Part shown: positions 36,353-44,557 of the stretch, piece after piece
Numbering within the stretch: the stretch's first letter is position 1
How the letters are laid out: every line of letters starts with the position of its first letter
Position numbers and translations under genes: made by a program
The notes under the pieces: generated by a model
Told to the model about the DNA's origin: nothing
The model's database searches: none
What the model saw: only the letters and a program-made list of their open reading frames with translations
Source of the DNA: Anaerolineae bacterium
GTDB taxonomy: Bacteria > Chloroflexota > Anaerolineae > Aggregatilineales > Phototrophicaceae
Assembly (NCBI GenBank): GCA_022824365.1
Contig: JAJEAA010000023.1
Coordinates: forward strand, 124,001 to 188,000
Reading direction: 5' to 3'
DNA: 64,000 nucleotides

Positions 36353-36375
36353 GTTGACGGCGTCCACCCGTCAAC
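36353..36375. terminator. Stem-loop downstream of lacI
   Basis: GTTGACGG (36353-36360) and CCGTCAAC (36368-36375) pair perfectly over a 7-base loop, between lacI and the promoter of the glycan operon. No convincing U-tract follows on the minus strand, so it may terminate weakly or act as a regulator site. Confidence 0.3.
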
Positions 36376-36503
36376 TCTGGATTTCCGGCTTGCCGAATTT
36401 CCCTCATGAGACGTCCTGACGTGGATTCCTCGACCCAGAATTTTCTTAGCTAGCCATAATGTTTTCTTGCCTTTCACCTCTGATGGTCGACCTGTCATGC
36501 GGT

Positions 36504-37514
36504 TTACGATGAAGCCCGAATGACCAGCGTGGATGGCAAAATCACCTGCTGTATCGGTCTGTCGGGCGTCTCAATACGTTTCAGCAAGAGTGCAGCGGCG
36601 TGTTGCCCCATCTCAGTTGGCGTCGCGGAGACGGTGCTCAGCGGCGGATTCCAAAGCGAGGCTTCGTTGACATCGTCAAAACCCACCACCGCCACATCGC
36701 GCCCGGGCTCCAAATCACAGGCGCGCAAACCCAACATCACACCGAAAGCCACCACATCGTTGTAACAGAGCGCCGCCGTCGGCGGGTCGTCCGAGCGCAT
36801 GACCTGCTGGATGGCGGAATAGCCGGCGTTGCGAGTGACGGCGCAGGTGATCGTGAGCGATTCATCCAGCGGAATACGATGTTTTTCCAGGATGCTGACC
36901 AAGCCACGCAATCGATCTTGACGGGCGGAGGAGTCGTTGGAGCCGCCGATGAAGGCGATGCGCCGATGCCCCCGCTCAATCAGATGCTCAGTCGCCCGCC
37001 GCGCCCCCAACTCGTTGTCTGCGCCCACATAATCGACATCGACGCCGGCGAGATAACGCGCGATCAGAACCGTCGGCAGTTGGCGGGAGAGGCGCCGGAT
37101 GGTTTCAGGCGGCGTGCCCGGGGCGGGGCAGAGAATGATGCCGTCGGCGCTGCGCTCGCGCATGGTCGCGAAGAAGCGCTCCTGATTTTGCAGCAGGTCG
37201 GTCGTGCTGCCGAGCAGGGCGATATAGTTCTTTTGCAGCAGGGTATGCTCTATGCCGCTGGTCAGTTCGGCATAGAAGGGATTTGTGATGTCGGTGATGA
37301 TCAGCCCGATGGTGAATGATTGCCTGGTGCGCAGGCTGGCGGCGCGCCGATCGTAGACGTAGCCCAACTCGTCGACGGTATCGAGAACCCGTTGACGGGT
37401 CTCTTGCGAAATCCGCGGATGATTGCTCAATACCAACGAGACTGTCGATTTCGACACGCCCACAGCATCAGCAACATCCTGCAAAGTGATACGATGACCT
37501 GGAATCTGATTCAT
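36504..37514 (-). CDS. LacI-family transcriptional regulator
   Basis: A 336-residue repressor-type protein. The start is ATG 37514, with AGGAGG six bases upstream. The N-terminal helix-turn-helix reads ITLQDVADAVGVSKSTVSLV, followed by the hinge helix; the sugar-binding core has IGLIITDITNPFYAELTSGI, RGHRRIAFIGGSND and VAVVGFDDVNEASLWNPPLS. It sits upstream of, and in the same direction as, the glycan operon, each with its own promoter bearing a related TCAACC element. It probably represses the operon and itself until the imported sugar binds. Confidence 0.9.
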   Translation of the reverse strand: MNQIPGHRITLQDVADAVGVSKSTVSLVLSNHPRISQETRQRVLDTVDELGYVYDRRAASLRTRQSFTIGLIITDITNPFYAELTSGIEHTLLQKNYIALLGSTTDLLQNQERFFATMRERSADGIILCPAPGTPPETIRRLSRQLPTVLIARYLAGVDVDYVGADNELGARRATEHLIERGHRRIAFIGGSNDSSARQDRLRGLVSILEKHRIPLDESLTITCAVTRNAGYSAIQQVMRSDDPPTAALCYNDVVAFGVMLGLRACDLEPGRDVAVVGFDDVNEASLWNPPLSTVSATPTEMGQHAAALLLKRIETPDRPIQQVILPSTLVIRASS

Positions 37515-37525
37515 GCGCCTCCTAT

Positions 37526-37537
37526 TCAACCGATTGA
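37526..37537 (-). promoter_or_regulatory. Putative LacI operator at its own promoter
   Basis: TCAATCGGTTGA on the minus strand is a near-perfect 12-bp palindrome with a central CG, typical of LacI-family operators. It lies four bases after the -10 element and would cover the transcription start. Confidence 0.45.
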
Positions 37538-37541
37538 CTTA

Positions 37542-37570
37542 ATTATGTCACTGGCGATCGATCTTGTCAA
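37542..37570 (-). promoter_or_regulatory. Sigma70-like promoter of lacI-type regulator
   Basis: Minus strand TTGACA (37565-37570), 17-bp spacer, CATAAT (37542-37547), 28 bp upstream of the ATG. Same layout as the operon promoter at 36282-36310. Confidence 0.6.
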
Positions 37571-37789
37571 GCAATTTGACGTTCGGGCGAGCTGCAATGC
37601 GGCATGAGCTCCACTCAGGCTGGATTCCAACTTGTGATGCAATGACTGGCGCAGATACCAGGTCGGGCGACCGGCGCAAGGAAATGCGGACATCCATTGG
37701 GGATCCGCCGGATCGAATCGTGTTGGAAAGACAGGTTTCGCGGGGCTCAGCCAGTTATATTTTGCGCGCCTCGGTTCGCTCGCGGACGC

Positions 37790-38653
37790 TCACGGCGATT
37801 CAGGTTCGTTTGAACCTCGCAAATAGATGAGCCAATAAACCGCGGCGACGAGGATAGCGCCGCCGATGATGTTGCCGATGGTCACGGGAATAAGATTGTT
37901 TAATAGATCGGTTAAACTGATATTGGGGAAGTTGACGCCCAGGCCGGCCACAAATGCCTGGTCCCAGTTTTGGATGAATTGGGCGATCGGGATGAAGTAA
38001 AGATTGGCGATGGAATGCTCGAAACCGGCCGCTACGAAAGCGGTGATGGGGAAAATGCAGGCGAGGATCTTGTCGGTTGTTGTGTGAGCGCCCATAGTGA
38101 GCCAAACAGCCAGGCAGACCAGGGCGTTGCAGAGCACACCCAAGGCGAGCGCCGGGATAAAGTCGAGTTGCGCTTTATGCTGGGCGATGGCCAGCGCGGT
38201 CGCGCCAATTTCGCCGCCGGCAAAGCGATATTGGCCGGAGAGGTAGAGCAGAACGGCGGTGGCGACGGCGCCGATAGCATTGCCTATATAGACCAGCAGC
38301 CAATTTCGCAGCAAGGCGCGGCTGCTGATGCGGCGGCTGGCCCAAGCCATCACGATGAGGTTGTTGCCGGTGAATAGCTCGGCGCCCGCCAGCACAATCA
38401 GCATGAGGCCGAAACTGAAGATCAGGCCGCTGAGCAGACGGGTGAGCCCAAAATGCAAATCGCTGCCGGCTGCAGTAGCAACTGTAGTGCTGGCGATCGC
38501 GGCCAATGCGACGAATGCGCCCGCCAGCACGCCGAGCGCCAGGGTGGAGAAAACCGACAGGTTAGCTTTATCAACCCCCACTTCTTCGGCTCGCCGGGCT
38601 ACTTCTACCGGTACCAGCGCGTCCAGACTGATGGTTGTTCTATCCTCGCTCAT
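37790..38653 (-). CDS. Formate/nitrite transporter (FNT) family channel
   Basis: A 287-residue membrane protein with six hydrophobic helices. FNT signatures are present: GAELFTGNNLIVMAW in the second helix region and the histidine motif AAGFEHSIANLYFIPIA. Length and helix count match FocA/NirC pentameric channels. It moves small monovalent anions such as formate, nitrite or acetate. It is monocistronic with no metabolic gene beside it to define the anion. Confidence 0.88.
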   Translation of the reverse strand: MSEDRTTISLDALVPVEVARRAEEVGVDKANLSVFSTLALGVLAGAFVALAAIASTTVATAAGSDLHFGLTRLLSGLIFSFGLMLIVLAGAELFTGNNLIVMAWASRRISSRALLRNWLLVYIGNAIGAVATAVLLYLSGQYRFAGGEIGATALAIAQHKAQLDFIPALALGVLCNALVCLAVWLTMGAHTTTDKILACIFPITAFVAAGFEHSIANLYFIPIAQFIQNWDQAFVAGLGVNFPNISLTDLLNNLIPVTIGNIIGGAILVAAVYWLIYLRGSNEPESP

Positions 38654-38807
38654 TTCCGGATGCCTCTCTCATACCTTGCTACAAATATACCCCAAATACT
38701 CGCTTGCTGTACGATGGTATGATGGACCGTGAAATTGCTTCAAAAGAAATGGCCGGGCGCGGCCATGAAAGCCATCGTCATCTTATTTCGTGCAGGGCAT
38801 ACGCGGC

Positions 38808-40352
38808 TCAGTCGCGCCGAATCTGCCTTTTGACATCGAGCAGGCGCAACAAAAACTGGCGCGGGTCTTCCACTTTCGGCAGCGGCAGTTGACGCAGCGG
38901 CTCGATGAAATCTACCGGCAAGTCGCCCTCGCTGATGATGCGGTTGATGAGCTTGCCCACCTCGTTGTATTGCATGATGATGGCGTTGAGATACTCGTCG
39001 TTGGCGGTGACTTTCCACATCTCCGCCGCCGATAGCAGCGCTTCCAGGTTGTGCACCAACATGCCGATTTTGTAGCGGTATTCGGGCTCGTTGGTTTCGG
39101 CGCGGTCTTGAATGGCGTCCATGATAGCGGCGCTGGCGCGGATCAGGCGGCGCGCGTCTAGGTCGATAGGCAGGGCGCAGCGCTTGATGTAATCGGCGTA
39201 ATCGAAGAAAGGCGGGCGGCGCGTTTCGCGGCTGTTGTTGAGGATCTGCTTGCCTTCCAGCGGCGCATAAGCCTTCTCGCTCAGGGTGCGCATCCGCCCC
39301 TCGATATCCCCCGTCTCGGTCGCTTCCAGGTAACGGCGCGTATGTTTGTAGGTGAGCAAGGTGTTCAGGGTGTAATGCCCGTCAAAGACCGGATAAACGA
39401 AGGAATCGATGGCGTTGCCGCCGATATTGGAAACTTTGAGGAAACCTTTGGAGCCGGTCACCAGCAGATTCTGCGACAGTATCTCGTTGCATTTGAGCAG
39501 CAGCCAGGATTTCAGCATGATGCCATGAAATTGCAGGAAGGGGCTGTCGCTGAACGCCAGGGCGCGGAAGAAGGAGAAGTTGATCAGCGCCGCCTGCTGC
39601 GCCAGGTTGTACAGCTGGCGGAAGACATTGCTGAATCTGATGGGATTGTCGCCGAAGATAGACTTGCTGGAAAGATGCTCGATGGCGGCGGGCAGGGAAT
39701 CATCCACCATTTTCACGCCCATATAGGCGCAGTGATACTTCGAGGGCAGCGCCATCCGCTGCAAGATTTCCAGCCCCCGCCCGGCCTGACCGATGAGAAT
39801 GCCGGGTCCATCAATATCGAATTTGGTCAGCACCATGCTGTGCAGGACATGCGTTTCCAGCCGCTGCCAATTTTTCGTGCTGCTATGGGGCACGGCGAAG
39901 ATAGACAGCGAGCGCGGACCATCGGCGCTCGGATCGACCTTGGCGATGACCGAGTGATAATCGGCATGATAAGAATTGTTGATCAGCCACTTCTGGCCCT
40001 GGATGTGATATTGCTTGCCGCCGGGGTCGTCGGCTATGGGCGTGGCGCGGGTGCGGACGCTGAGCAGGTCGGTGCCGGTATGTTCTTCGGTCCAGCTGAG
40101 CGTGAAGATCTTGCCTTTGAGCTTTGCCGCCAGTTCGTATTCTTCGGCGGCTACCAGCATCATATACGCCAGCCCGCTGGCGGCGCAGGCGGTCATATAA
40201 CTGGGGTTGTTCTTGAAATGGCGGCTGGCGACCAGCATCGAGCCCATGAGATTGAAGGTGGGATAGACGTTGTCCAGCACATCCATCATGCCTTCGCGCA
40301 GGCGCTGATAATCGAGGATGTCGCCGAATTGCGGGTCTTTAATGGTGTCCAT
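38808..40352 (-). CDS. Acyl-CoA-dehydrogenase-like protein (paralogue A)
   Basis: A 514-residue divergent member of the acyl-CoA dehydrogenase superfamily. The ATG at 40352 (MDTIKDPQFGDILDYQRLRE) is chosen by alignment with the paralogue at 42101-43663. The flavin-contact region reads LSWTEEHTGTDLLSVRTRAT, standing for the canonical MTEPxxGSD motif; a beta-domain block KWLINNSYHADYHSVIAKVD follows, and VFDGHYTLNTLLTYKHTRRY resembles the C-terminal adenine/catalytic region. Extra C-terminal residues (about 130) beyond the usual length recall the AidB/long-tail branches. Substrate unknown. Confidence 0.7.
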   Translation of the reverse strand: MDTIKDPQFGDILDYQRLREGMMDVLDNVYPTFNLMGSMLVASRHFKNNPSYMTACAASGLAYMMLVAAEEYELAAKLKGKIFTLSWTEEHTGTDLLSVRTRATPIADDPGGKQYHIQGQKWLINNSYHADYHSVIAKVDPSADGPRSLSIFAVPHSSTKNWQRLETHVLHSMVLTKFDIDGPGILIGQAGRGLEILQRMALPSKYHCAYMGVKMVDDSLPAAIEHLSSKSIFGDNPIRFSNVFRQLYNLAQQAALINFSFFRALAFSDSPFLQFHGIMLKSWLLLKCNEILSQNLLVTGSKGFLKVSNIGGNAIDSFVYPVFDGHYTLNTLLTYKHTRRYLEATETGDIEGRMRTLSEKAYAPLEGKQILNNSRETRRPPFFDYADYIKRCALPIDLDARRLIRASAAIMDAIQDRAETNEPEYRYKIGMLVHNLEALLSAAEMWKVTANDEYLNAIIMQYNEVGKLINRIISEGDLPVDFIEPLRQLPLPKVEDPRQFLLRLLDVKRQIRRD

Positions 40353-40372
40353 AATTTCAGGGTCGCTTGTCT

Positions 40373-40501
40373 TTATTTTGCGGATTTCTCTTGGTTGCAT
40401 TTGCGGCAGAGCATTTGGCAGTTGGCTTCTTCTGTCTTGCCGTCGTCATGGTAGCCAGAGACGAGGTCGCACACCGTGAGGTCAAGCTGTTGGATTTTCA
40501 T
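40373..40501 (-). CDS. 42-residue Cys-rich mini-protein with HNH-like tail (copy 1)
   Basis: A complete ATG-to-TAA frame reads MKIQQLDLTVCDLVSGYHDD followed by GKTEEANCQMLCRKCNQEKS and AK. The first half resembles the N-terminus of DUF262/HNH-type restriction proteins (xLTVRDLxxGYxDDGEGG) and the second half the end of an HNH domain (GGKTxxxNxQxLCxxCN). The large middle of such an enzyme is missing, so this is either an internal-deletion remnant or a real small zinc-ribbon-like protein. A second copy with the same plan lies at 41122-41238. It ends 21 bp before the acyl-CoA-dehydrogenase-like gene. Confidence 0.4.
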   Translation of the reverse strand: MKIQQLDLTVCDLVSGYHDDGKTEEANCQMLCRKCNQEKSAK

Positions 40502-40627
40502 TCGACAACCTATTTCGGCGAATCTCGATGCGGGATTACTTTAGCTATTTCAGGGACCCATCGGCAAGCGCGGCCTCGTATAGTTGCGCTTGAGCGCCTG
40601 CGTGAAGTGATGTCTCTTCCAAAGCGA

Positions 40628-40759
40628 TTAGACTTGAAACGGCGGGATTATCTTGATGAGGCCAAGCAATGCGGCGCTAATGACAATCATTCTAAATGTC
40701 AGATCGCTTTTCAGCTTTTCCAAATCAGCTTTCGTTGCCAGACGCGGACGTTCAGTCAA
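40628..40759 (-). CDS. Small coiled-coil plus membrane-anchor protein
   Basis: A 43-residue frame starting at TTG 40759 and reading TERPRLATKADLEKLKSDLT, then FRMIVISAALLGLIKIIPP. A short charged helix is followed by one hydrophobic segment. GGATAA lies upstream, and the stop of the 89-residue gene is six bases away, so the two are probably co-translated. The arrangement matches small DUF1640-like or holin-accessory-like proteins; no function is assigned. Confidence 0.45.
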   Translation of the reverse strand: MTERPRLATKADLEKLKSDLTFRMIVISAALLGLIKIIPPFQV

Positions 40760-40765
40760 TTTATT

Positions 40766-41035
40766 TTATCCAGCTAAAGGCTGTAGCCATCCGAGGTTGA
40801 CTGCAAGATTGCCAAAACCTATCACCAGCGACAATATAAAGCCGATTCCAACCGCCGCGCCGATTGCTTTCGTCTGAGCGCTTCTAATCCCTTTGATCTC
40901 CTGGGTCAATTGGCGGGTTTGTTCGTCGATCTTCTCGGCCACGTATTCTTTGGTCGCCAGCCCTTCCAAACGCCCTTCAATATAGCCAAGCGCTCGCTGT
41001 TCATTGGGGTTAATGGGCTTATTGCTCTCTTGCAT
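40766..41035 (-). CDS. Small coiled-coil membrane protein
   Basis: An 89-residue protein: N-terminal helix (EQRALGYIEGRLEGLATKEY), coiled-coil region (AEKIDEQTRQLTQEIKGIRS) and one C-terminal membrane segment (IGAAVGIGFILSLVIGFGNL). GAGG precedes the ATG; its leader (GCAGAGGCGTGAA) is almost the same as that of the 188-residue gene at 41801. It is followed at six bases by the 43-residue gene of similar design. Function unknown; topology suggests a scaffold, accessory or toxin-antitoxin-like membrane factor (guess). Confidence 0.55.
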   Translation of the reverse strand: MQESNKPINPNEQRALGYIEGRLEGLATKEYVAEKIDEQTRQLTQEIKGIRSAQTKAIGAAVGIGFILSLVIGFGNLAVNLGWLQPLAG

Positions 41036-41121
41036 CTTTCACGCCTCTGCAAAACCGATTGCAGACTAATGACTTATCCAACTTGATGCTACCTAAATTG
41101 CGCTGTAATTTCAAGTCATGC

Positions 41122-41238
41122 CTATTCTTGCGTTGCCTTCTCTCGATGACAGGGCCTGCATGCCAGGCCACCCTCGCCGTCGTCATGGCAGCCGGCGACG
41201 AGGTCGCGGATGGCGTGGTCTAGCTTCTGGATTTTCAC
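41122..41238 (-). CDS. 38-residue Cys-rich mini-protein (copy 2)
   Basis: A GTG-to-TAG frame reads VKIQKLDHAIRDLVAGCHDD, then GEGGLACRPCHREKATQE. It aligns with the 42-residue copy at 40373-40501 (MKIQQLD..DLVSGYHDDG..C..C..EK). AAAGGAT precedes the GTG, which overlaps the stop of the 188-residue gene as GTGA; this coupling favours real translation. C-x2-C plus CH could bind zinc. Like copy 1 it may derive from an internally deleted DUF262/HNH restriction gene. Confidence 0.4.
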   Translation of the reverse strand: MKIQKLDHAIRDLVAGCHDDGEGGLACRPCHREKATQE

Positions 41239-41801
41239 CTGTATATCCTTTGCTTTACTGAATATGGCAGGAATCTCAATATAGGAGAGTCTTCTATAAA
41301 ATCCTTCGCTTTGTTGGAATGGAAAACACTTATCCATGCCAATTCTTCGGTGCAATCTTTCGCAAATTCGAAACGGTATTTGAGGGATAGAGACTGATCC
41401 GAGATGGCGGGTGGATTGCGAAACAACACAGGAAATAGGCCTGCTCTTAGCCTCCTATAATTTTCGTAAGACTTCTCCTTTTGGTACTGTATCATCGAGA
41501 GTCTTATACTAGGTCGTAGCGTATTTTCCACTTCCTTTCCTATGCGACTTCGCGCATTTGTATATGTCCTGTTTCGCAAATCTGCGTCTAGGCAAGCAAT
41601 ATATTCTTTAAGAACACGACTTTGAGGATTTGCAATCAGCCTTTCTAGTGCTTCATGAAGCTTTTGACAGAGATTACAATTTTGCTTTGATACAATAACC
41701 TTTCTTCGTAGAAGATAAATCCTGATTGGATAAAGTATCAAGCCAAGAATTGTTGTTGTTCGCAACCATTCGATTATTGGAGTAAACAACTGTTCTAACA
41801 T
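41235..41801 (-). CDS. Uncharacterised protein with N-terminal membrane segment
   Basis: A 188-residue protein not recognised. Residues about 15-35 are hydrophobic (TTTILGLILYPIRIYLL), followed by a basic, helix-rich cytosolic part with cysteines in KQNCNLCQKLHEALERL and many Arg/Tyr. AGAGGC precedes the ATG. Its stop overlaps the GTG of the 38-residue mini-protein. Base composition is distinctly AT-rich compared with the flanking dehydrogenase genes, suggesting recent acquisition. The pairing membrane protein plus Cys-rich mini-protein recurs in the adjacent 89/43/42-residue set. Confidence 0.55.
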   Translation of the reverse strand: MLEQLFTPIIEWLRTTTILGLILYPIRIYLLRRKVIVSKQNCNLCQKLHEALERLIANPQSRVLKEYIACLDADLRNRTYTNARSRIGKEVENTLRPSIRLSMIQYQKEKSYENYRRLRAGLFPVLFRNPPAISDQSLSLKYRFEFAKDCTEELAWISVFHSNKAKDFIEDSPILRFLPYSVKQRIYR

Positions 41802-42100
41802 TCATGCCTCTGCTTGGTACTGCCAATTATCTCGCTCATGTCAACTCGTCCTCGACCAGTTAGAATTGCACGTTTGCACGTTCCAGGCAACGGGAATTGT
41901 GATTTTGGCAAAGGGGCAATGCCAGCGATGACGGGGCTTGCAGAGCAAATCGGCGACCGATTGGCATTGGCGCGCGGGCAAAAGTTTTTTTGCGCCAATG
42001 GCCTGGATTGAGTCATGTTTTCGGAGTCCAGCTTTCCGAGCGTTTAGGGTATGGTATCATAGCTTTTGCGCTGGCGATAGACCAAGTGTTCGATGATTGC
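41802..42100. other. Intergenic region with a 9-bp-arm stem-loop
   Basis: 299 bp between the foreign-looking island and the second dehydrogenase paralogue. CATTGGCGC (41965-41973) pairs with GCGCCAATG (41992-42000) around an 18-base loop that includes a T7 run. No gene is supported here. The stem-loop may terminate the dehydrogenase transcript or belong to a repeat. Confidence 0.4.
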
Positions 42101-43663
42101 CTACTTCGCCACAGCCGCTTCACGCGGGGCGGCGAAACCCTGGGCGAGATGGTACAGGCGCAAGAGAAAGTCCCGCGGCTTCTCGACGCAGCACAGGGTC
42201 CGCTGCCGCATCAAGGGCAGGAAGCGGGTGCTCAAGGCGCTTTCGCTGATTACGGAATTGAATTGGTTGACGAAGGCGTTGTATTGCATGACGACGGCGT
42301 TGAGGAATTCGTCTTCGCCGGTGGCTTTCCACATCTCGCAGGCGGCCAGCAGCGCTTCCATCCAGTGCAGCATGGCGCCGAGTTTGTAGCGATGCTCCGG
42401 GTCCATCATCAGGTCGCGCTGCGCCAGTTCATCGGCCAGCGCTTGCATGGCGGCGACCACTTGCCGGGCGTCCAGGTCAATGGGCAGGGCCAGGTCTTCG
42501 ATATAGCCGGCATAATCGAAGAAGTCGGGATTGCGCAGCTTCCGCGAGTTGGCTCGGATGGCGTCGCCGGAGCGTGATGCCGAGATGCCGTGACGCAAGA
42601 TCGCCATGCGCTCGGCGACATCAGCGCGGCGCTCCGCCCCCAGATAGCGTTTGACGTGCTTGGCCGTCATCAGCGTATTGATGGTGTAGTGCCCATCGAA
42701 TACCGGCAGCACGAAAGAATCGATGGCGTTGCGCCCGATGACCGACTCGGCCAGGAAACCCTTCGAGCCGACCACCAGCAGATTTTGCCCCAGCAGTTCG
42801 TTGGCGCGCAGCAGCAGCCAGGACTTGAGCATGACGCCGTGGAATTGCAGGAAGTTGCTCGCGCTGAACGCCAAAGCGCGATAGTAAATGAAGTTCAGCA
42901 CCGCGCCTTGCAGGACGAGGTTGTACATCTGCCGCAGCACATTGCTGAAATTAATCGGATTTTCTTTGAAGATGCGCTTCTTGGAGAGATGCTCGATGCT
43001 GGCTGGTATCGCTTCGTTCAGCAGTTTGATGCCGACATAGGCGCATTGATATTTGCTCGGCATGGCCATGCGCTGGAGGATCTGCAAGCCATGCCCGACC
43101 TTGCCCAGCAGGCGGCCCGGTCCGTCAATATCGAAGGCGGTCAACACCATGCGGCGCAGGACGTGCGTCTCCAAACGTTCCCAATTCTTGCAGCTGCTTT
43201 GCGGCACGAGGAAGATCGAGAGCGAGCGGGGTCCGCTGGAATTGGGATCGGTCTTGGCGACGATCGTGTGATAATCGGCGTGGAAAGAATTGTTGATCAG
43301 CCACTTGCGCCCTTTGAGGTGATAATCGACGCAATCGGGGTCATCGTTAAGGGGGCTTGCGACGGTGGCGGCGCTCAGCAAGTCGGAGCCGATCTCTTCC
43401 TCCGTCCAGCCCAGCGTGAACAGGCTGTCCTTGAGTTCCTCAGCGATGTCGTCTTCGCCGGCCGCGATGATGGTCATCCAGGCTAGCATGCTGGCGCCGG
43501 CCGCGATCATCATGCTGGGGTCGTCGCCGTACAAATCCGTGCCGACTTGCAGGGACTTGTGCATATTGAAGTCCGGCAAGAGGGCATCGTAGAGATGGCG
43601 GATCGATCCTCTTAACTGGTCGAAGTCGACGATTTCGCCAAATTCCGGATGCTTAACAACCAT
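42101..43663 (-). CDS. Acyl-CoA-dehydrogenase-like protein (paralogue B)
   Basis: A 520-residue paralogue of the gene at 38808-40352, colinear throughout: LGWTEEEIGSDLLSAATVAS for the flavin motif, KWLINNSFHADYHTIVAKTD, and VFDGHYTINTLMTAKHVKRY. The ATG at 43663 gives MVVKHPEFGEIVDFDQLRGS, matching the paralogue's start. Two such genes with an inserted AT-rich island between them suggest a tandem duplication later split by insertion. Enzymatic substrate unknown; both keep the T-E-x-x-x-G-(T/S)-D core. Confidence 0.7.
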   Translation of the reverse strand: MVVKHPEFGEIVDFDQLRGSIRHLYDALLPDFNMHKSLQVGTDLYGDDPSMMIAAGASMLAWMTIIAAGEDDIAEELKDSLFTLGWTEEEIGSDLLSAATVASPLNDDPDCVDYHLKGRKWLINNSFHADYHTIVAKTDPNSSGPRSLSIFLVPQSSCKNWERLETHVLRRMVLTAFDIDGPGRLLGKVGHGLQILQRMAMPSKYQCAYVGIKLLNEAIPASIEHLSKKRIFKENPINFSNVLRQMYNLVLQGAVLNFIYYRALAFSASNFLQFHGVMLKSWLLLRANELLGQNLLVVGSKGFLAESVIGRNAIDSFVLPVFDGHYTINTLMTAKHVKRYLGAERRADVAERMAILRHGISASRSGDAIRANSRKLRNPDFFDYAGYIEDLALPIDLDARQVVAAMQALADELAQRDLMMDPEHRYKLGAMLHWMEALLAACEMWKATGEDEFLNAVVMQYNAFVNQFNSVISESALSTRFLPLMRQRTLCCVEKPRDFLLRLYHLAQGFAAPREAAVAK

Positions 43664-43809
43664 AAAATATGAGTCCGTTCGCTCCCTGTCCGCGTCAAGC
43701 AGGCAAGTATAGTCCCAATGTCAGCTTATCTCAATACGAGGCTGACGGGGCGGGAATGCGAAAATTTTCACAAACCGCTATGAGTAAGAACACGCTGACG
43801 GGGGAAAAG

Positions 43810-44478
43810 CTACGCCTCGCGCACTTGCTGGACGATCTCCCGCAGTTGCCGGTCGAAGTTGGGGTCGGCCGCCTTGAATTCTTGCCCGCTGATGACCAGC
43901 GGCGCGCCGAAGACGACGATCTCCGCGCCCAGCGCCAGCGTCTCTATCGCCTGCGGCACGCTCAAACCACCGACGGCTTGCACGGGAATATCGACCGCCG
44001 CCAGCACAGCTTCAAGATCGTCCAGCGGGCTGAGCCCGGGGATCATATTGCGCTCGTCAAAACCGGTGTGCGCGATGATGTAATCGACGCCCATATCCTG
44101 CGCCTGGCGCGCCCGACCGGGTTTATCCGGGCAGAGCATGACATCGCACATGACTTCTTTGCCGTAGCGCTTCGCCATCTTGACCTGCTCAATGATGCTG
44201 GCGTCATGCGCCTGCCCCATGACGACGACCATATCGCCGCCGGCTTTGAACATCATCTCCGCCTCCAGTCCGGCGCCATCCATCGTCTTGAGATCGACGA
44301 CGATGGGCGTATCGGGGAAGTCCCGCCGGAAAGCGCGCACGGCATGCAGCCCTTCGGCGAGCAGCAGCGGCGTGCCGACCTCGAGCCAGTCCACGCCGGC
44401 TTTGACCGAGGCGCGAGCCAGGTCGAGGGCTTCCTGCAGGTCGATGACATCAATTGAGATTTGGATTTTGGCGTCCAA
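43810..44478 (-). CDS. HPS/KGPDC-like OMP-decarboxylase superfamily enzyme
   Basis: A 222-residue TIM-barrel protein. VVDLKTMDGAGLEAEMMFKA contains the D-x-K-x-x-D metal/catalytic motif, and YIIAHTGFDERN plus VQAVGGLSVPQAIETLA are typical of hexulose-6-phosphate synthase and 3-keto-L-gulonate-6-phosphate decarboxylase. A TTG at 44478 with AGGAG upstream is chosen; the longer ATG at 44532 starts inside a dispersed repeat. No hexulose-phosphate isomerase is adjacent, so formaldehyde fixation is less likely than a keto-sugar-phosphate decarboxylation. It is just downstream of a zinc alcohol dehydrogenase gene. Confidence 0.75.
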   Translation of the reverse strand: MDAKIQISIDVIDLQEALDLARASVKAGVDWLEVGTPLLLAEGLHAVRAFRRDFPDTPIVVDLKTMDGAGLEAEMMFKAGGDMVVVMGQAHDASIIEQVKMAKRYGKEVMCDVMLCPDKPGRARQAQDMGVDYIIAHTGFDERNMIPGLSPLDDLEAVLAAVDIPVQAVGGLSVPQAIETLALGAEIVVFGAPLVISGQEFKAADPNFDRQLREIVQQVREA

Positions 44479-44502
44479 TTTGGCGTTCTCTCCTGTTGTG
44501 TG

Positions 44503-44540
44503 CGGTGGCGACCCAATAGCTCGCCCCTGCATTCATCGCG
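44503..44540. repeat. Dispersed GGCGACC..CGCCCC repeat (partial)
   Basis: gtggcgacccaatagctcgc ccctgca is a shortened copy of the element at 34189. It lies between the zinc dehydrogenase and the HPS-like gene, and explains why the ATG at 44532 is not a credible start. Confidence 0.5.
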
Positions 44541-44557
44541 ACGAAGGTTTCAGACAG

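Noticed and set aside
40367..40777. Plus-strand frame of 136 codons
   Set aside because: Antisense to the small genes at 40373-40759, with no RBS or recognisable domain.
44479..44532. ATG at 44532 as start of the HPS/KGPDC-like gene
   Set aside because: The added residues are encoded by a dispersed repeat; TTG 44478 has AGGAG upstream and gives a family-typical length.
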